Position numbers and translations under genes: made by a program. A DNA stretch of 64,000 nucleotides from Dichetophora obliterata (Eukaryota > Arthropoda > Insecta > Diptera > Sciomyzidae): NCBI GenBank assembly GCA_963920525.1, contig OY986436.1, forward strand, positions 29,649,318-29,713,317, given 5' to 3'. Shown here in pieces: positions 43,520 through 55,408 of this stretch. The notes beneath the pieces are model-generated. The model did not search any database and was not told the origin of the DNA. It worked only from the letters and a program-made list of their open reading frames with translations. How positions within the stretch are numbered: the first letter of the stretch is position 1; each line of letters opens with the position of its first letter.

Positions 43520-46380
43520 TAATTGTAAAGATATAAGAATTATAATATTATAAAATAAAAATTAAATTAAATTAAAAATTTAAAAAAAAAAATAAGAAAT
43601 AAAAACAATAAATAAAATCAAAGTAACTACAAGTTAAAAAAACTTTTTAGGGAAAATAATTTTTAATTTGAAAATTTAAAAAATTATGGCTTAACATTTT
43701 TTTATTTCCACTGTTTCATGGTTTAATATTCATGCAAAATTTCGCCAAAAATGTCGTGACTTCATCCTATTATGCATAATTAGGACTTCGTAACATAAAA
43801 TATATTAAACTTAACGAAAGCTAACCGTAAAGCACTTAAGCACAACTGACGCCAAACCGTTAACCTTCACCAAAGCTTTTGTTTCATTACACACACAAAT
43901 CCACAAACACACATATACACTCTCACTCAAACGTACACTTGATGTTAGAATTTTAATTAAAATCCTTTCAATTTTAAGAAAACACAATAAAAACCAAATT
44001 AATTAAATTCAGCAACGATTCGCCGACATCTTGACGAAGAAGGTTTAGAATTAGAATGGGAAAATAAACAACAACTGCAACAACAACTTAACGAAGAAAG
44101 CTAATATTTAATTGCAGCAAAAGAACACTAAAAAATTGCATAAAATAGGGGGGGAAAAAACAAAAATTTATTGAGCGGAAATGACGCAGCTTAACAAAAC
44201 TGTCAGAAAACTCAACGCAATTTTAAACACACACACCCACATGCATTCATACACATAATCTTAGAATTAAAGGCAGCAGCTTCAAAACTTTACGCTACCC
44301 TCGCTTGACATACTTTAGCAGCAGCCGCCCGCCGCTTTTGTTGCTTTACGCCAAAGGCGGCGCCCACTTAAGGTGCAACCCTACCCACCAAATCTTTTTT
44401 TAGCACTATTCTTCAGCATAAAAGACACACAAACAATTGCATTGTTTCTGTTATTTTCATTTCTTCTACATCTCTTTCTGCTTGTTTATAATCGGCTTAA
44501 CTGTATGAAACACAAAACCAAAAAAAAAAAAATAAAAAAGAACCAAGTAGAAAATTCATATAAAATAATAACTGTTGCTCCAGTTTTACTTCGAAATAAC
44601 AATAATAAATCCTAACTTAACGAAACATAAAAGATGCAGAGACACACGCTCTTAAATGCACAACTGAAAAGCGCAAAGTTGAAAAATAAAATAGCAAAAC
44701 CACAAAAAAAAAACAAAATTCTTCAAAAGAATTGGGAACAGAAGAAGCCTAGCAACAGTCAGTTGCAAATATACAGTAAAACATGTAAATAAAATGCTGC
44801 AAAATTATGACAAACAATATGACAAGAATTTCAAAGCCGCTGTCAACAGGTTCTTCTACCGTTAAGGCAAACTTAACGAAAGATTTTTATCTTTTTTTGC
44901 GAAGTATTACGGTAAATAGTGTCTGTTAAAACAATTTTACGTAAACTCTTTCGAATTTTTGCATCATTGTATCTTAAAGGTTTGGATGAAAAGATATTTC
45001 TTTAAATTTTTTTTTATTAATTGCATTCTTTACTTTTTTTTATATTTGTATTATTGCATCGTTGCATCTTTGCATTTTTTTTTTGTATTTGCATTTTCAC
45101 ATATTTGCAATTTTGCACATTTACATTTATGTATCTGTGCATTTTAAATACTAATCTTTAATTAAAATACACAGAAACTGCCACTTTTAGCTCTAGAAAG
45201 TATATTGACATAGTCTATTTTGGTCAAAGGGTTTCTGTTATATTATGCAAAAAATAGCACACCATCATAATGCCTTAAATGGATGCCAACGTTGCTCCTT
45301 AAAATATGCCACAATATTTCCACAACGATATTGCATCCTAGTGAAAACTAAACATTTTTGTGTTGCAAACGTAATAAAATACTGCTCATTAGTGCAAATT
45401 TTTGGCTTTCCCTCTTAACTTACAACATTTGACTAAATTTGGCCAAAAGTGTACCAAAATACTTAGTCATATTTCAAAAAACTTTAGCTGTTGAACAAAA
45501 ATATGATATTTTGAGCCAACACACTTGCAAGACTGTTGCAAGCCACGTCTATGTGTGTGTTTGTAAATATTTTGCTGCATTATGCACCATGAAGCTCGCA
45601 ATGAGAAACTTGAGTGCATTAAAATGTAGATAAAGAATTCGTTCATATACATTTTTGTATGTATGTATATGTATAACTATATTTTTTTTTTGTTGACTTA
45701 AGCATGTGTGTATTTCTGTGTGTTTTATAAAAAAAAAGATATGAACCGAAATACGGACACCTTCGCCAAAGGGTAATGTATTTTGTGAGTGTGTGTGTTT
45801 TTAACACTTTTATGCAAATGCGCTGCTACGCTACACATGCTAACACACAGACACATTTTTTTAAAATGCCCACATATTTACTTACACCCACTCATACCTG
45901 CTTACTTAAAAACGTGCGCGTCAATTATAGTTACAAAGCTGATGGCGGTAGTTGCTTTGCTACTTTGCTTTTGCTCCACATAGAATGGTTTAATATGGCT
46001 TATAAGCGGTACTACTTTAGATTCAGCTGCCTTCCCCAGTATGCTTCTACTTACTTTTCTCCATGTTTTCTTGGCTGTAACTAGTTTTGTTCTCTCGCAT
46101 TTTCTTTCTTACTTTTTACTAAATTTAAAATTGAGTCTTACGAGCGTCGAGCGTACAAAAGCGACACCATGCGTTACAACTGCCTTAAAGTATGCAATGC
46201 AAACTTGTTTGCTGAAAACACACTCACGTGAGCACATTCACATGCACACCTACACACTCAGGCAACTCAAGATCGTGTGTACCCAGTTGGAAAAAGAGCC
46301 CTGCTGTATTTCTGCCGGTAACATGCCTAGGAAAGACAAGAGACATGCTTGAATCCATACCCGTTTATATCTTTTTTCTA
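43520..46380. other. Host-like non-coding DNA, probably intron or intergenic
   Basis: Long stretch with few transposon signs: CACACA runs (43890-43930, 44226-44245), poly(A/T) tracts and a TTTGCAT-rich patch (45030-45150). Several medium frames (e.g. 45776-46084, 46041-46352) show low-complexity composition and match no family. No splice-bounded exon was convincing. Confidence 0.45.
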
Positions 46381-46385
46381 TAGGC

Positions 46386-46640
46386 ATGTCCTAGGCCGGC
46401 ATGTCTGCCAAATGAACTGCGGTGGCAGCAATGCAGCATGCATCTTATGGTATGAATGCAGAAGGTATACATGTCTGCCAAATTAACTGCCTTAGCAGCA
46501 ATGCTGCATGTATCTCTCGGCACAAAGGCTGCATTCATACCATGACATACATGCTGCATTGCTGCTACGGCAGCTAATTTGCCTATATAAAAATGATGTA
46601 AGCGGTTATGGAGGTGAGGCATGTCTGCTGAATTTTGTTG
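46386..46640. mobile_element. Foldback repeat with CATGTCTGCCAAAT modules
   Basis: Left arm 46406-46461 (CTGCCAAATGAACTGC... AGCAATGCAGCATG... TATGAATGCAG) is inverted at 46528-46582. A direct extra copy of CATGTCTGCCAAATTAACTG lies in the loop (46471), and a further ATGTCTGCTGAATTTTG at 46621. Non-coding. Confidence 0.75.
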
Positions 46641-46664
46641 AATGTTGCCGGCAATTGAAAAATT

Positions 46665-46790
46665 ACCATTATCCGGAGGGTTGAACCTCGGCCGCGTGAG
46701 TATAAGTGCATATGTTTACCCATTCGACCATTGCAGCTAATAACTAATTGTCGCTTAATTTGCTTTATTAAGAATAAACGTACGAGCACA
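46665..46790 (-). repeat. tRNA-derived SINE head (family 3), copy 2
   Basis: Minus strand: CAATGGTCGAATGGGTAAAC (box A-like), TCACGCGGCCGAGGTTCAAC (box B-like), then GGTAATTTTTCAATT. It shares GCGGCCGAGGTTCAA and the surrounding CTTAATTTGC...ATTAAGAAT with the copy at 10812-10925. Confidence 0.75.
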
Positions 46791-46914
46791 GAGTAAGAAG
46801 TTCGTTTTGTTATAATAAGCAATTAATGCAAAAAACAGAAGAAAATCCCTAAAAACAAACAAAACAAAATAAAAAACCAAAACAAAATTAAAAGCCATTA
46901 AGAAAAAAAAATAA

Positions 46915-46995
46915 TGTCTCTGATGAAATTTGAACGCACTACTCAAGATTCCAAAATACTTGAATTCAAACAAAAGCCCTAGCCAACTGAGCCAT
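46915..46995 (-). repeat. tRNA-like sequence
   Basis: Minus strand: TGGCTCAGTTGGCTAGGGC is a good box A and GCGTTCAAATTTC a weakened box B, about 40 bases apart. This suggests another tRNA-derived SINE or tRNA pseudogene; no cloverleaf with paired stems is evident. Confidence 0.6.
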
Positions 46996-47411
46996 TCCCA
47001 CTGTTGTGATTTTGTTGAAATAATATACATAACGACATTGATAGCAAAAGTGCTTCGACGAAAACACAAAGTGTCGGCGAATTACACCAACAATGAAAAT
47101 ATTGAAGTTGTTGTCCCTTAAAATTAATCGGAATTTTGCATTAGCAAACATGATACTTTATTATGATAGAGTTGTTATTATACTTATATTGAATTTATTT
47201 ATGTTGTGCTATTAAAGGACATAGTTCTTACTGTACTGATGCTTTTTGTTTATAAATAACAATTATAATTAACCTCACTTAAAAGTAAATATAAAGTTTT
47301 TAAAATTTAAAAATATACCTCTTAGCATTAAAATTATTTTATTTATTAATTTATTTATTTATTTTTTTATAATTGTATCAAAATTAAAATTTTAAGACAA
47401 AGGAAATTAAA

Positions 47412-47645
47412 GCTTTGACATCAATTAAAATTAGAACATGCCACATTCCTTCCAATGGCAGGTCTGCTTTGTTTTTCATGGCTAAAACTTCACGTTCGCT
47501 GATTATCCCAGTGGGAATTTTAGCTAGTGTTACGCTTAAGAAGGCATTCTAGTAGTGCTTTTATTGGCGTCAATATACCTTCTATGCTCGCTGTCTTGAT
47601 GAGTGATTCTGTAAGGCCTACCTTTTGAAGTCTTGAATGTTTTAT
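47412..47645 (-). pseudogene. Unidentified coding-like patch, frameshifted
   Basis: Two adjoining minus-strand open frames: one reads GLTESLIKTASIEG then ILTPIKALLECLLKRN, and after one shift the next reads AKIPTGIISEREVLAM then KNKADLPLEGMWHVLI. Codon-like composition and balanced residues are unlike the surrounding AT-rich DNA. I do not recognise the family. Exon, decayed host gene or retroelement are all possible. Confidence 0.35.
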
Positions 47646-47724
47646 ATGAAAAAATTCTTAAAAAAATTTAGAATAAATTATAAATGATCAGATTAATTTA
47701 AATAAAAAATCTAAATTTTTAAAA

Positions 47725-47765
47725 AATATTTGGGGCTTGAACCCAGGTCTCCAAAATCTAACACA
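47725..47765 (-). repeat. Partial tRNA-like box B segment
   Basis: Minus-strand GGAGACCTGGGTTCAAGCCCC contains a box B-like core within a short stem, but no box A partner was found; likely a SINE remnant. Confidence 0.4.
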
Positions 47766-48783
47766 TTAAATATCATATTATAAAAAAACTTACATATGGA
47801 AAAATTCTAAGTCTTTTCCATTATTTTTGTATGAAGAAATTTTACCAAAAAATTCAACAAAAAAAAAAAAATTTTAATGAACAGAAAAATTTTTAAGAAA
47901 TTGTAGATTTTAAAAAACACAAAAGCAGATGAGTTGCTGGACACACGATAGAAGCGAATGAGTTTTTTAATTGAAAAATTTAAAAATTTTAAATACCTAT
48001 AAAAAATGTTAACTAAAAAAAAAATAATATTCCCACCAGTAAATTTTACTACCTTTCATTATTATTTTACAATAGTTTTTAATTACTTTTGTAAATGTTA
48101 ATGAAATTATTGTGTTTTAATATCTAAAATATCAAACGTATTTTATATAGAAGTTATGTCATCGATATTTCTAGCAAATATTACGTCAATAGTTGTCCTA
48201 ATCGTGATGTGCGAATATTTGGATCGCTTATCATTCCCAAATTATATTTATCAAGACAACATTGTTTAATTCCTACAATTTTTATGAAATTGGTTTTTTT
48301 TATATTTCAAAAGTATAGTCTTTCTGACGATATTTTCACTTCTACAGCCGTTTTAGTAAGTGTCGGGCCACAGTATGTAGTCAAGATTCATTCTCTTTAT
48401 ACTCATTTATCTCGAAACTACTTTTTTCGGCATGGTGTTGCAGAAAAACAAAAACTATTCAGCCGAATCATCTGAAATTTAAATATGCTATCCATAACAT
48501 CAGTGTCTATCGCTGGAACTAGAATCAAAGTTTTATTTAAAAAACATCGTATATTTTACTTTTAATAACTGGTAAAAAATAAGCTGTTTTAAGAACTTAG
48601 TTTTCAATAGCGTGTCATTCTGTCAATTTTTTATATCTTTTTCGAGTGCACTAGAGTAGACCATGAAAGAAAAAAATTTTTTTTTAATATTTTTATTTGC
48701 AATTCCATTTGAAATAAGGAAACAGTTCAGATTTTTTTGTTTTTTCCAAAATATTTGCAGTTTAATAAGGGTAACACCTCATA

Positions 48784-48993
48784 TTACTTGAATAACTCAG
48801 GGGGACAAAATTTTAATTTTTGGATTTCCCCAGCAATATTTGTATTATTTTCGACTAATCTTAGTGCGCTGATTTCATCATCATCATGTAATTCATCAAT
48901 TACAACAGTTTGAGCCCTTGGGAGGTCTTTTTTAAATAAGGTCCACTCTATAGTGCATTCATAGTGCTTAATAATATTTTTGGTTTTTATTTT
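48784..48993 (-). pseudogene. Unidentified 69-residue open frame without a start
   Basis: The frame runs from a stop at 48994 to the TAA at 48784 and reads ...HYECTIEWTLFKKDLPRAQ, TVVIDELHDDDEISALRLVE, then NNTNIAGEIQKLKFCPPELFK. The balanced, acidic composition is strikingly protein-like for this AT-rich region. No methionine and no known family. It may be an exon or a piece of a retroelement together with the frames at 47.4-47.6 and 49.25-49.4 kb on the same strand. Confidence 0.35.
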
Positions 48994-49247
48994 TCAGATA
49001 AATAGAAAAGTCAAAATCTTCTACACCACCCATGCCCCTTTTCGTTGAGAGCGTCTCATTGAGCGCCATTTTCCAGATCAACAATTTTTTTAATAAAAAA
49101 AAAATATTTTTTTATGATGAATGAGTGCTACAATATACCTTAAAAGTTTAAATATCGTTGTTCAATATTTTAACTTTTTAAAAAAATCCTAAAAATTCTC
49201 TAAATTTTAGAGCGCTAGACCACCGGTCTTGCCTTAAGTGCCTATGA

Positions 49248-49415
49248 TCATTTATGTCTGAATTCGCAAATTAAATCGACACCTAAAACAATTGGCATCT
49301 TATGATAATTTTCAACCCGTTCAATGGACCTTGCTACTTTTGTTGTTCGGATAGCTAATGCACAATGCTTTCTATTACATTTCCATAGCGAATTGAGCCT
49401 GAGTTGTGTTTTCAT
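49248..49415 (-). pseudogene. Short open frame, possible retroelement protease remnant
   Basis: A 55-residue frame: after LWKCNRKHCALAIRTTKV it reads SIERVENYHKMPIVLGVDLI and CEFRHK. The MPIVLGVDLI stretch resembles the end of aspartic proteases of LTR retrotransposons (ILGxDxL), but the catalytic DTG part is missing and the match is weak. Confidence 0.25.
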
Positions 49416-49464
49416 CAAGTTGACAAAATGGCGTTTCTAGCTCGATAGTGTTTCCATGCGCAAC

Positions 49465-49895
49465 ATTGGCCCCATTCAGCGAAAAATTTGCTACGTAGCT
49501 ATTCCACAACTTTCGGACTGAATGGTATGTATCATAATGCGCTCAAACAACATGCTACCCGAGCGGTCGCCATCTGAGCTATCGAAAAATTGTATGCTAC
49601 TTTGGTTGAGCTGCTTATGCTCATTTTGACAGCTAAAAAAACATGGCTGCAAATTGTTAATTGTTGCTGAAGTTGTGCTGTGAAGTGAAAGTAGATAATT
49701 ATTAAATAATAGAATATCATTCTATCTTTCTTCAATAAAGCTGTTATGCACAATAGTATTAACAAATTTTAGATGTTAAAAAAAACAACGAATGGTGAAC
49801 AGCTGTTTGCCGTTTGACGTTTTGCAAAAAAACCCATTCAGCAGAAAGTATCACTTCGCTACATGAGCACTTTTTTGGCAGAAATGCGGCCATTG
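49465..49895. mobile_element. Diverged relative of the GGCCGCATTCT MITE
   Basis: Left TTGGCCCCATTCAGCGAAAA with TATTCCACAACTTTCGGACT, and right GAGCACTTTTTTGGCAGAAATGCGGCC, echo the 161-bp MITE at 22424-22584 (which contains CCATTCAGCCCGAAAGTTGT). The longer length and partial symmetry suggest a larger or composite member. Confidence 0.5.
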
Positions 49896-50204
49896 AATCG
49901 AATTGGCCTTCGACCATTCTATTCGCCATTTTTTCTTAGTATAAATGTGTGCGTTCAGAAGGTACAAAATGTACTAAACATGTTGAGTCTTTAATCAGTA
50001 TTAGTTTCCGCTACTTTGTGTGCCTACTGGATGGTTTGTTACATTGTATGTCAGCGCAGTGACAGAAATAAAATAAAATAACAAATAATCAATAAATCCT
50101 CGTTCAACAGTTGAGCAACTGTTTCATATTTTGAACGCATCGAATCTAACTCATTTAAAGCTAAGAAGTTTCGTGGAGTTTTGTGGATTTGAAGAAATTC
50201 AACT

Positions 50205-50269
50205 CAACTCTCGTTTCCATGGTAAGTTAATCCCGAGTCAACCCCGACTTAACTCGCCATAGAAACGTA
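50205..50269. repeat. 65-bp palindromic element
   Basis: CTCGTTTCCATGGTAAGTTAA pairs with TTAACTCGCCATAGAAACG; the centre CCCGAGTCAACCCCGACTTA also folds partly. Probably a minimal MITE or foldback. Confidence 0.65.
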
Positions 50270-50424
50270 GTATTTGATCGATAATTGTGATCTGCTGCAT
50301 TCTAGCTTCACGCATTCACAATAAAATATGTAGGATAGCTAATGCACAATCTCTTTAATAAATTCCTGTCATCTACTGCAACATAGCTTCAGTTAGTATT
50401 GAATGAATCACGTCATTATTAATA

Positions 50425-50500
50425 TTAAAGGTTTTGGTGCAGTGGTTAGTGTGTAGAACTCCCGAACGAGAGGGTGCGAGTTCGATTCTCACAAAAAATA
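50425..50500 (+). repeat. tRNA-like sequence
   Basis: TGGTGCAGTGGTTAG is a strong box A and GAGTTCGATTCTC a strong box B, 30-35 bases apart. AGTGGTTAG...GTTCGATTC is how real tRNAs read, but the acceptor stem does not pair and the 3' side runs into A-rich sequence, so a SINE head or tRNA pseudogene is more likely. Confidence 0.65.
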
Positions 50501-50739
50501 TATTTTTAATTTTATATAATCTTGTTGTAATAGACGCAAATAAAAAAAAAAACAACAACAATTCTAAGAAAAACGTGTATGGAAAAAGTGTATTTTTCAG
50601 ATTTCACCTAAGCAAATCACAAAACGAGGCGTAAAAAGCTTCGCTTCAATTAAAAAAAATTTTTTTGGTCCAAGTTGGGTCTGGAACCCGCGTTCCCGAA
50701 AGCTTACATTCATTTGTAATGATGCAAAATAAGCAGAAG

Positions 50740-50815
50740 TTTGTTAATAACTGCGATAGACGAGTGGATAAGATTTCGCACCGCTTTACGAAAAGACGTT
50801 GGTTCAAATCTGGAT
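50740..50815 (+). repeat. tRNA-like sequence
   Basis: GCGATAGACGAGTGGATAAG (box A-like) and GTTGGTTCAAATCTGG (box B), 33 bases apart. A reversed box B-like segment (GGGTTCCAGACCC) lies just upstream at about 50675. These look like fragments of further SINE copies. Confidence 0.55.
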
Positions 50816-50999
50816 ATGTCACCAGTTTTTTACTTCAAGTTGATATTTATGTATATTGCTTTTTTTTCTAACGTGCATTCTCAAAAAGTTCTTCCAGCAG
50901 GCTTCTTCAAAGTCGAGAGAGAGGAGGGCCTAGAAATCTCGTTTCATATAAAAAAGTTAATGGGCTTGGATATGAGTACGAAGAGCTAAAAAATCTATA

Positions 51000-52190
51000 T
51001 GATAGCCTGCTAGAAGCGCTTCCAAGCCCTGCTTTTGCCCACTAGGATGTGTATTCATGTCAGTATGTGTACTTTTTTGTGTATATAGTAGAGAAAAGTG
51101 ATATTTTGTTATTTAAGAAAGCACAATAAGGAGACGAGACATTTATAGCATTACAAAAGTATAACATAACTCATGCAGTTATTGCTTTTTTTTCATAAAA
51201 TCCCATGCAAATACTCGTATTTTATGTTGAAATACTCATTCACTTTTATTCAATAAATTCTTTTTACCTACAATTTAATAATGTTTTTCAAAAAACTTTT
51301 TAAGGACAGCTCCTGCCTTTGCGATCTTAATTGTAATGCCTCGCTAAAAATAAAATTTTATAAAAAACTATAAAAATTATAATTTTAAATTATATTAAAA
51401 CACATAAAATATTTTGAAAAAAATGGTTTTTTATTGGATAGATGAAATATCAAAGTTTATAAAAAAAAAATTTTTTTGTTGTTGCCCCTGTTATTTTGGT
51501 TACATGTCATATTTAAAAGACCAAGTAAAAAAGGCATTCCGCTGCTTCCGAATTCCAAAATAGCAAGAAAAGGTGTTTTTTAAGAATTAAAATAAGTACA
51601 GCTTCGTTGTTTTTTGAAAAAATTTCTAAAGTAAAGTTTTGGTGTCTTTGGCAGAATAAAGTTTAATTACGATTGGTGTGAGAGGTTTTTGCGATGCATA
51701 AGTGTGGTGAAGAAAAATTTCATCTAAATCGGATAATTTGTTTCTGAGAAATTAGCTTTTCTCCTAATTTCTGAAAAAGTGTTTTTCAAAAAAGTAATTA
51801 AAAAAATGATAAGGAAAGATTATTTAAAACAAGCACATTTTTGGAGATATTGCTAATATTTTATTTATATTTTTTTGTAAAAAAAATTATCAATGTGGGT
51901 TTTGAAAGTAAAAAGAAAAATTTAATATACAAGGGTCGGTCAAAAAGTAATTGGAATTAAAAAGCTTTAAAAATTTTAATATAAATTTTTTTATATAAAA
52001 AAATATATTGTAACAACATTTTGTTTTACTTTCCTCACAAGAATACATAATCTAATATATGAAAACAGGTTCATCATCAAATATGCGCATATGACATGAT
52101 TATGTTTCTAAGTTGCCTACACAAACAAATTTGCAAAAAAAAAACTAATCAGTAGATTTGCTTAAAATTTTCGTAAGATGTCGATTTGGT
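51000..52190. other. AT-rich non-coding DNA
   Basis: No gene seen. At 51930-51955 ACAAGGGTCGGTCAAAAAG resembles a mariner-type terminal repeat, but no inverted partner was found. Confidence 0.4.
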
Positions 52191-52193
52191 TTT

Positions 52194-52424
52194 CGATTTG
52201 GTTTTATTTTCTTTTTTTGTTATTGTGGGTGAAATATGATTTATTATGCAAAGAAGTTAATTTTTTTCCAGTGGTGATTCACGATTTTGCCACATGCTAC
52301 CAGCTTAAGACATAAATTTTGGATGCTTTACAATTATAAAAAGTTGTAATTGCTTTGTAATTATTTCAATCCATTTTCTATTTATATTCAATTTCAATTC
52401 AATTTCAATTCAATTTCGATTTCA
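52194..52424 (+). repeat. 231-bp displaced copy of the minisatellite's left flank
   Basis: Nearly identical to 55214-55445: CGATTTGGTTTTATTTTC, GGGTGAAATATGATTTATT, CACATGCTACCAGCTTAAGA, then three to four units of the 11-bp repeat ending in TTCGATTTCA. Very few differences are visible, so the duplication is recent. At its left edge CGATTTGGTTTT occurs twice in a row. Confidence 0.9.
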
Positions 52425-52869
52425 TATAAAAAAAAATTTGAAAATTTTCAATAGTAGAAGACGGCTATAATGATGATTTTTGTTATTTATAGCTTGAGAA
52501 AATTTATCAAGAATAATTTTTTTCAATATCCAAAGTAGGGTTGGCTTGAACTAATGGTAAGTGGCCGTTAAAGTATTACCTTAGCAGATGTTTTTGCAAT
52601 TATTAACCCCCATCACCCTCGTCAGCCAAAAAACTTAAAAATACTTAGGATCATAGAATTTTTAATATTTCTAAAACATCATATCAGTAAACATAACGAC
52701 TTGACCGTATTTTTATTTATTTTCATTCGTATTCGAAAAGTATGCAATAGAATATGCAAAAAAGTACTGAAACGACTTCTAGCAAGTTTCGAGTAGAACA
52801 GTTGCCGTTGACAGCTTATTGACAATAAATTGAAGCAATTGGAAAAAGAAGATGCATGGTCGTAGAAAT

Positions 52870-53025
52870 TTTTCAAGTAAAGTTGAAGCTAGTTTCGGGT
52901 AATTGTAATAGAATAGAGAGTGACATTAAGCTTCTTCTTCTTCTTCTCTCTCGAGCTTGAAAAATGTGTAAAGAAACGCTTTCAAGCAACTTTAAGTTAC
53001 TTGATTCGAGTACAGGAACAGACCT
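52870..53025 (-). mobile_element. MITE related to 34561-34709
   Basis: Minus strand starts AGGTCTGTTCCTGTACTCGA and shares TCAAGTAACTT, GTTGCTTGAAAGCGTT, CTCGAG and TGTCACTCTCTAT with the copy inside element C. It carries an expanded CTT/GAA run. The 3' end is less clear than in the other copy. Confidence 0.7.
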
Positions 53026-55213
53026 AGTATATTCATAAATTTTCTTAAAAATTATTCTTAAAAAACACAACACCAATAATTTTTATATTTGGAAGCATAC
53101 CTTTTGGCCTTTAATGGGAGTTTATTTAAAGATCATTAAGATCCGATCTATTCCCAGATTTTAACTCTGAACTCATCTCTGTAATGCTAAATCAATGTAA
53201 TATTTTATTGTTTGCTTTCTTATTACGTATTAAGTAAGTTAACTTACTTATATCAACAATTTTTAAGAAACATTTTTTTTAACATATCATCGGAACACAC
53301 GAAAAATACAACAAAAAAATATCGTAATATTTCCTTTAATTAATAAATTTGTTCAACAGGCAGCCCAAAGTGGTACCAATCTATATATGGTTGAAAAGAG
53401 GATTAACCAATCATTATTGTCTTGTAGTTCTTTTATGGCTTGAGTTGGTAATTTTATGCTTCTGTATTTCAGCAACTGTGTTCATCAGACAAATTAATAT
53501 ATAGTGAAAATAAAAATGTTTGCTAAATATTATCTTAATTTTGCTAAAAAAGAAAACTGTAACTTAAAATATTGAAACATTTGCTTACAGGACAGTTTCA
53601 AAGTTAAAAAGTTATGTTAAATTTTTAACATATTCGCAGAAATCAAAAAGATCGTGCATTTTTATTTAGAACAGTAAAAAAATATTTAGATTACATACTT
53701 TACATTTGATAATTTTGAGAGCTCAAATGCTAAAATCTTACATTGTGCATCGGTTGATCTTTTTGTTGGCTGTTTTGACAAGTAATGTCCCATATAAGAA
53801 TCCGGTTTGCTTTTGAATCTCATTTAATTTTATCAGTTTTGTAGTTTTAGTCCCTATATTTATCTTTCTGTCTGTCTGTCTGTCTGTCATTGAACTGCAT
53901 AAATAAAAACAAATAGAGAAAAACAAGCACACATGAACTATAAACCCAAACTGGAGCTCATATTTCCAGCTCGTTAGCAACAAAAAATGCAAGCTAACAA
54001 GCAGTGCATCCATACTCTCCTAAAAGTATGCAATGCAATGTTATTTGAATGCTATGCATTCATTCAATGGTAAAAACGAAGCTAATTTGAAGGCGCAAAA
54101 CATCAGGACCTTAGAGCAACACCACACGTACACAAACACATGGCAATCATACACACAGAAACGCACACTCATATGCTTACCACTCATCGTGCAACTGACA
54201 TACTTTGATGCAATTTGATGCTGGTTCTGGTTGTTTGTAGCTTAGCTTAGCTTGTTGCTGGTTTTTTAATGTTGTTTTTTTTTGTCTTTTTATGATATTG
54301 TTACACTTTTGAGCGGCTGCCCTCTATTTGCCACCTTTTATTGCTGTTGCACTCTACACTTCTAATCCTTAAATTTGCAGCTAAAAACTATCAGCTGGAA
54401 ACTTTATATTACTTTACTTTAATAGAACGTTATAAAGTTGAGTTGAAAGTAACTTTATAGTTAAGGAAAAATGTAAGTTGAATTGCAAGTCAAAATTCTG
54501 GGGGGAAAAAATAATTTGGTTTGTTGAAAATAAAAATTTTATAACTATAAAAATAAATGCTTAGCTCAATAAAATTTTCTCAAATTCAACAGATACCTTT
54601 AAGTTGAAAAGTCGCCATTTTATCTATTAAACTTAACAAATTTTTTGCTTAAGCCTATTTAACTGATTTAAGATAAATCTTTATTTTATTTTTTATGAAT
54701 TTTCCCAGATTGCATTTGTGTTTCGACTTTCGTTTAACATATAAGATTTTCTCCACTCCTCCCAATTCTCCCACCACCTGCTTTTCCGCTCATAAGTGTT
54801 GCGCTACTAGTGTTGCCACTTTGCTTTGCGCTTAATAAGGTCATTTCGTTTCATTTTCATTTTTATGTTATGTTCTTTTTTACGATTTCCTTACATGTTG
54901 TACATGTTTTAATTCGTTTTTTGCTGTTGTTGTTGCTTTTGCTTTAACTGCACCGCTTGTATCCTGCCATGACCTACATAATACCCTCTCCCCTTTATCT
55001 TGCACTCCTTTTAATGTCAGTTTGTGTTTGTGTTTGCTTTGGCTTTTACGAAAATTGCTGCTGTTTATATTTGCGTCCTTATTGCAGCACTTTTAATGAT
55101 GTTGCAATGTGAGCCGCTGCATGTTGATGGCAAGAAAAACAACATTCTGCTGCAACTGTCAGTGCTACCAACTGCGCTGTGTGAGAGTATGGGTGTGCAT
55201 ATGTTCTTATGTG
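53026..55213. other. Host-like non-coding DNA
   Basis: Includes a (CTGT)n run at 53866-53888 and T-rich/CTG-rich stretches typical of fly introns (GTTGTTGTTGC motifs near 54920). Frames at 53738-54013 and 55024-55329 are low-complexity and not supported as genes. Confidence 0.45.
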
Positions 55214-55408
55214 CGATTTGGTTTTATTTTCTTTTTTTGTTATTGTGGGTGAAATATGATTTATTATGCAAAGAAGTTAAATTTTTTTCCAGTAGTGATT
55301 CACGATTTTGCCACATGCTACCAGCTTAAGACATAAATTTTGGATGCTTTACAATTATAAAAAGTTGTAATTGCTTTGTAATTATTTCAATCCATTTTCT
55401 ATTTATAT

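Noticed and set aside
46041..46352. 103-residue frame and neighbouring 102-residue frame
   Set aside because: Low-complexity composition (CACACA-derived), no homologous motif, overlapping frames in different phases.
50205..50269. Possible imperfect regulatory palindrome near a gene
   Set aside because: No gene adjacent; the palindrome matches the pattern of small foldback elements instead.
50425..50500. Functional tRNA gene
   Set aside because: Boxes A and B are good but acceptor and anticodon stems do not pair convincingly; a SINE head or pseudogene fits better.
51929..51960. Solo mariner-type terminal repeat ACAAGGGTCGGTCAAAAAG
   Set aside because: No inverted partner, TA pair or transposase remnant found nearby; may be a decayed end only.
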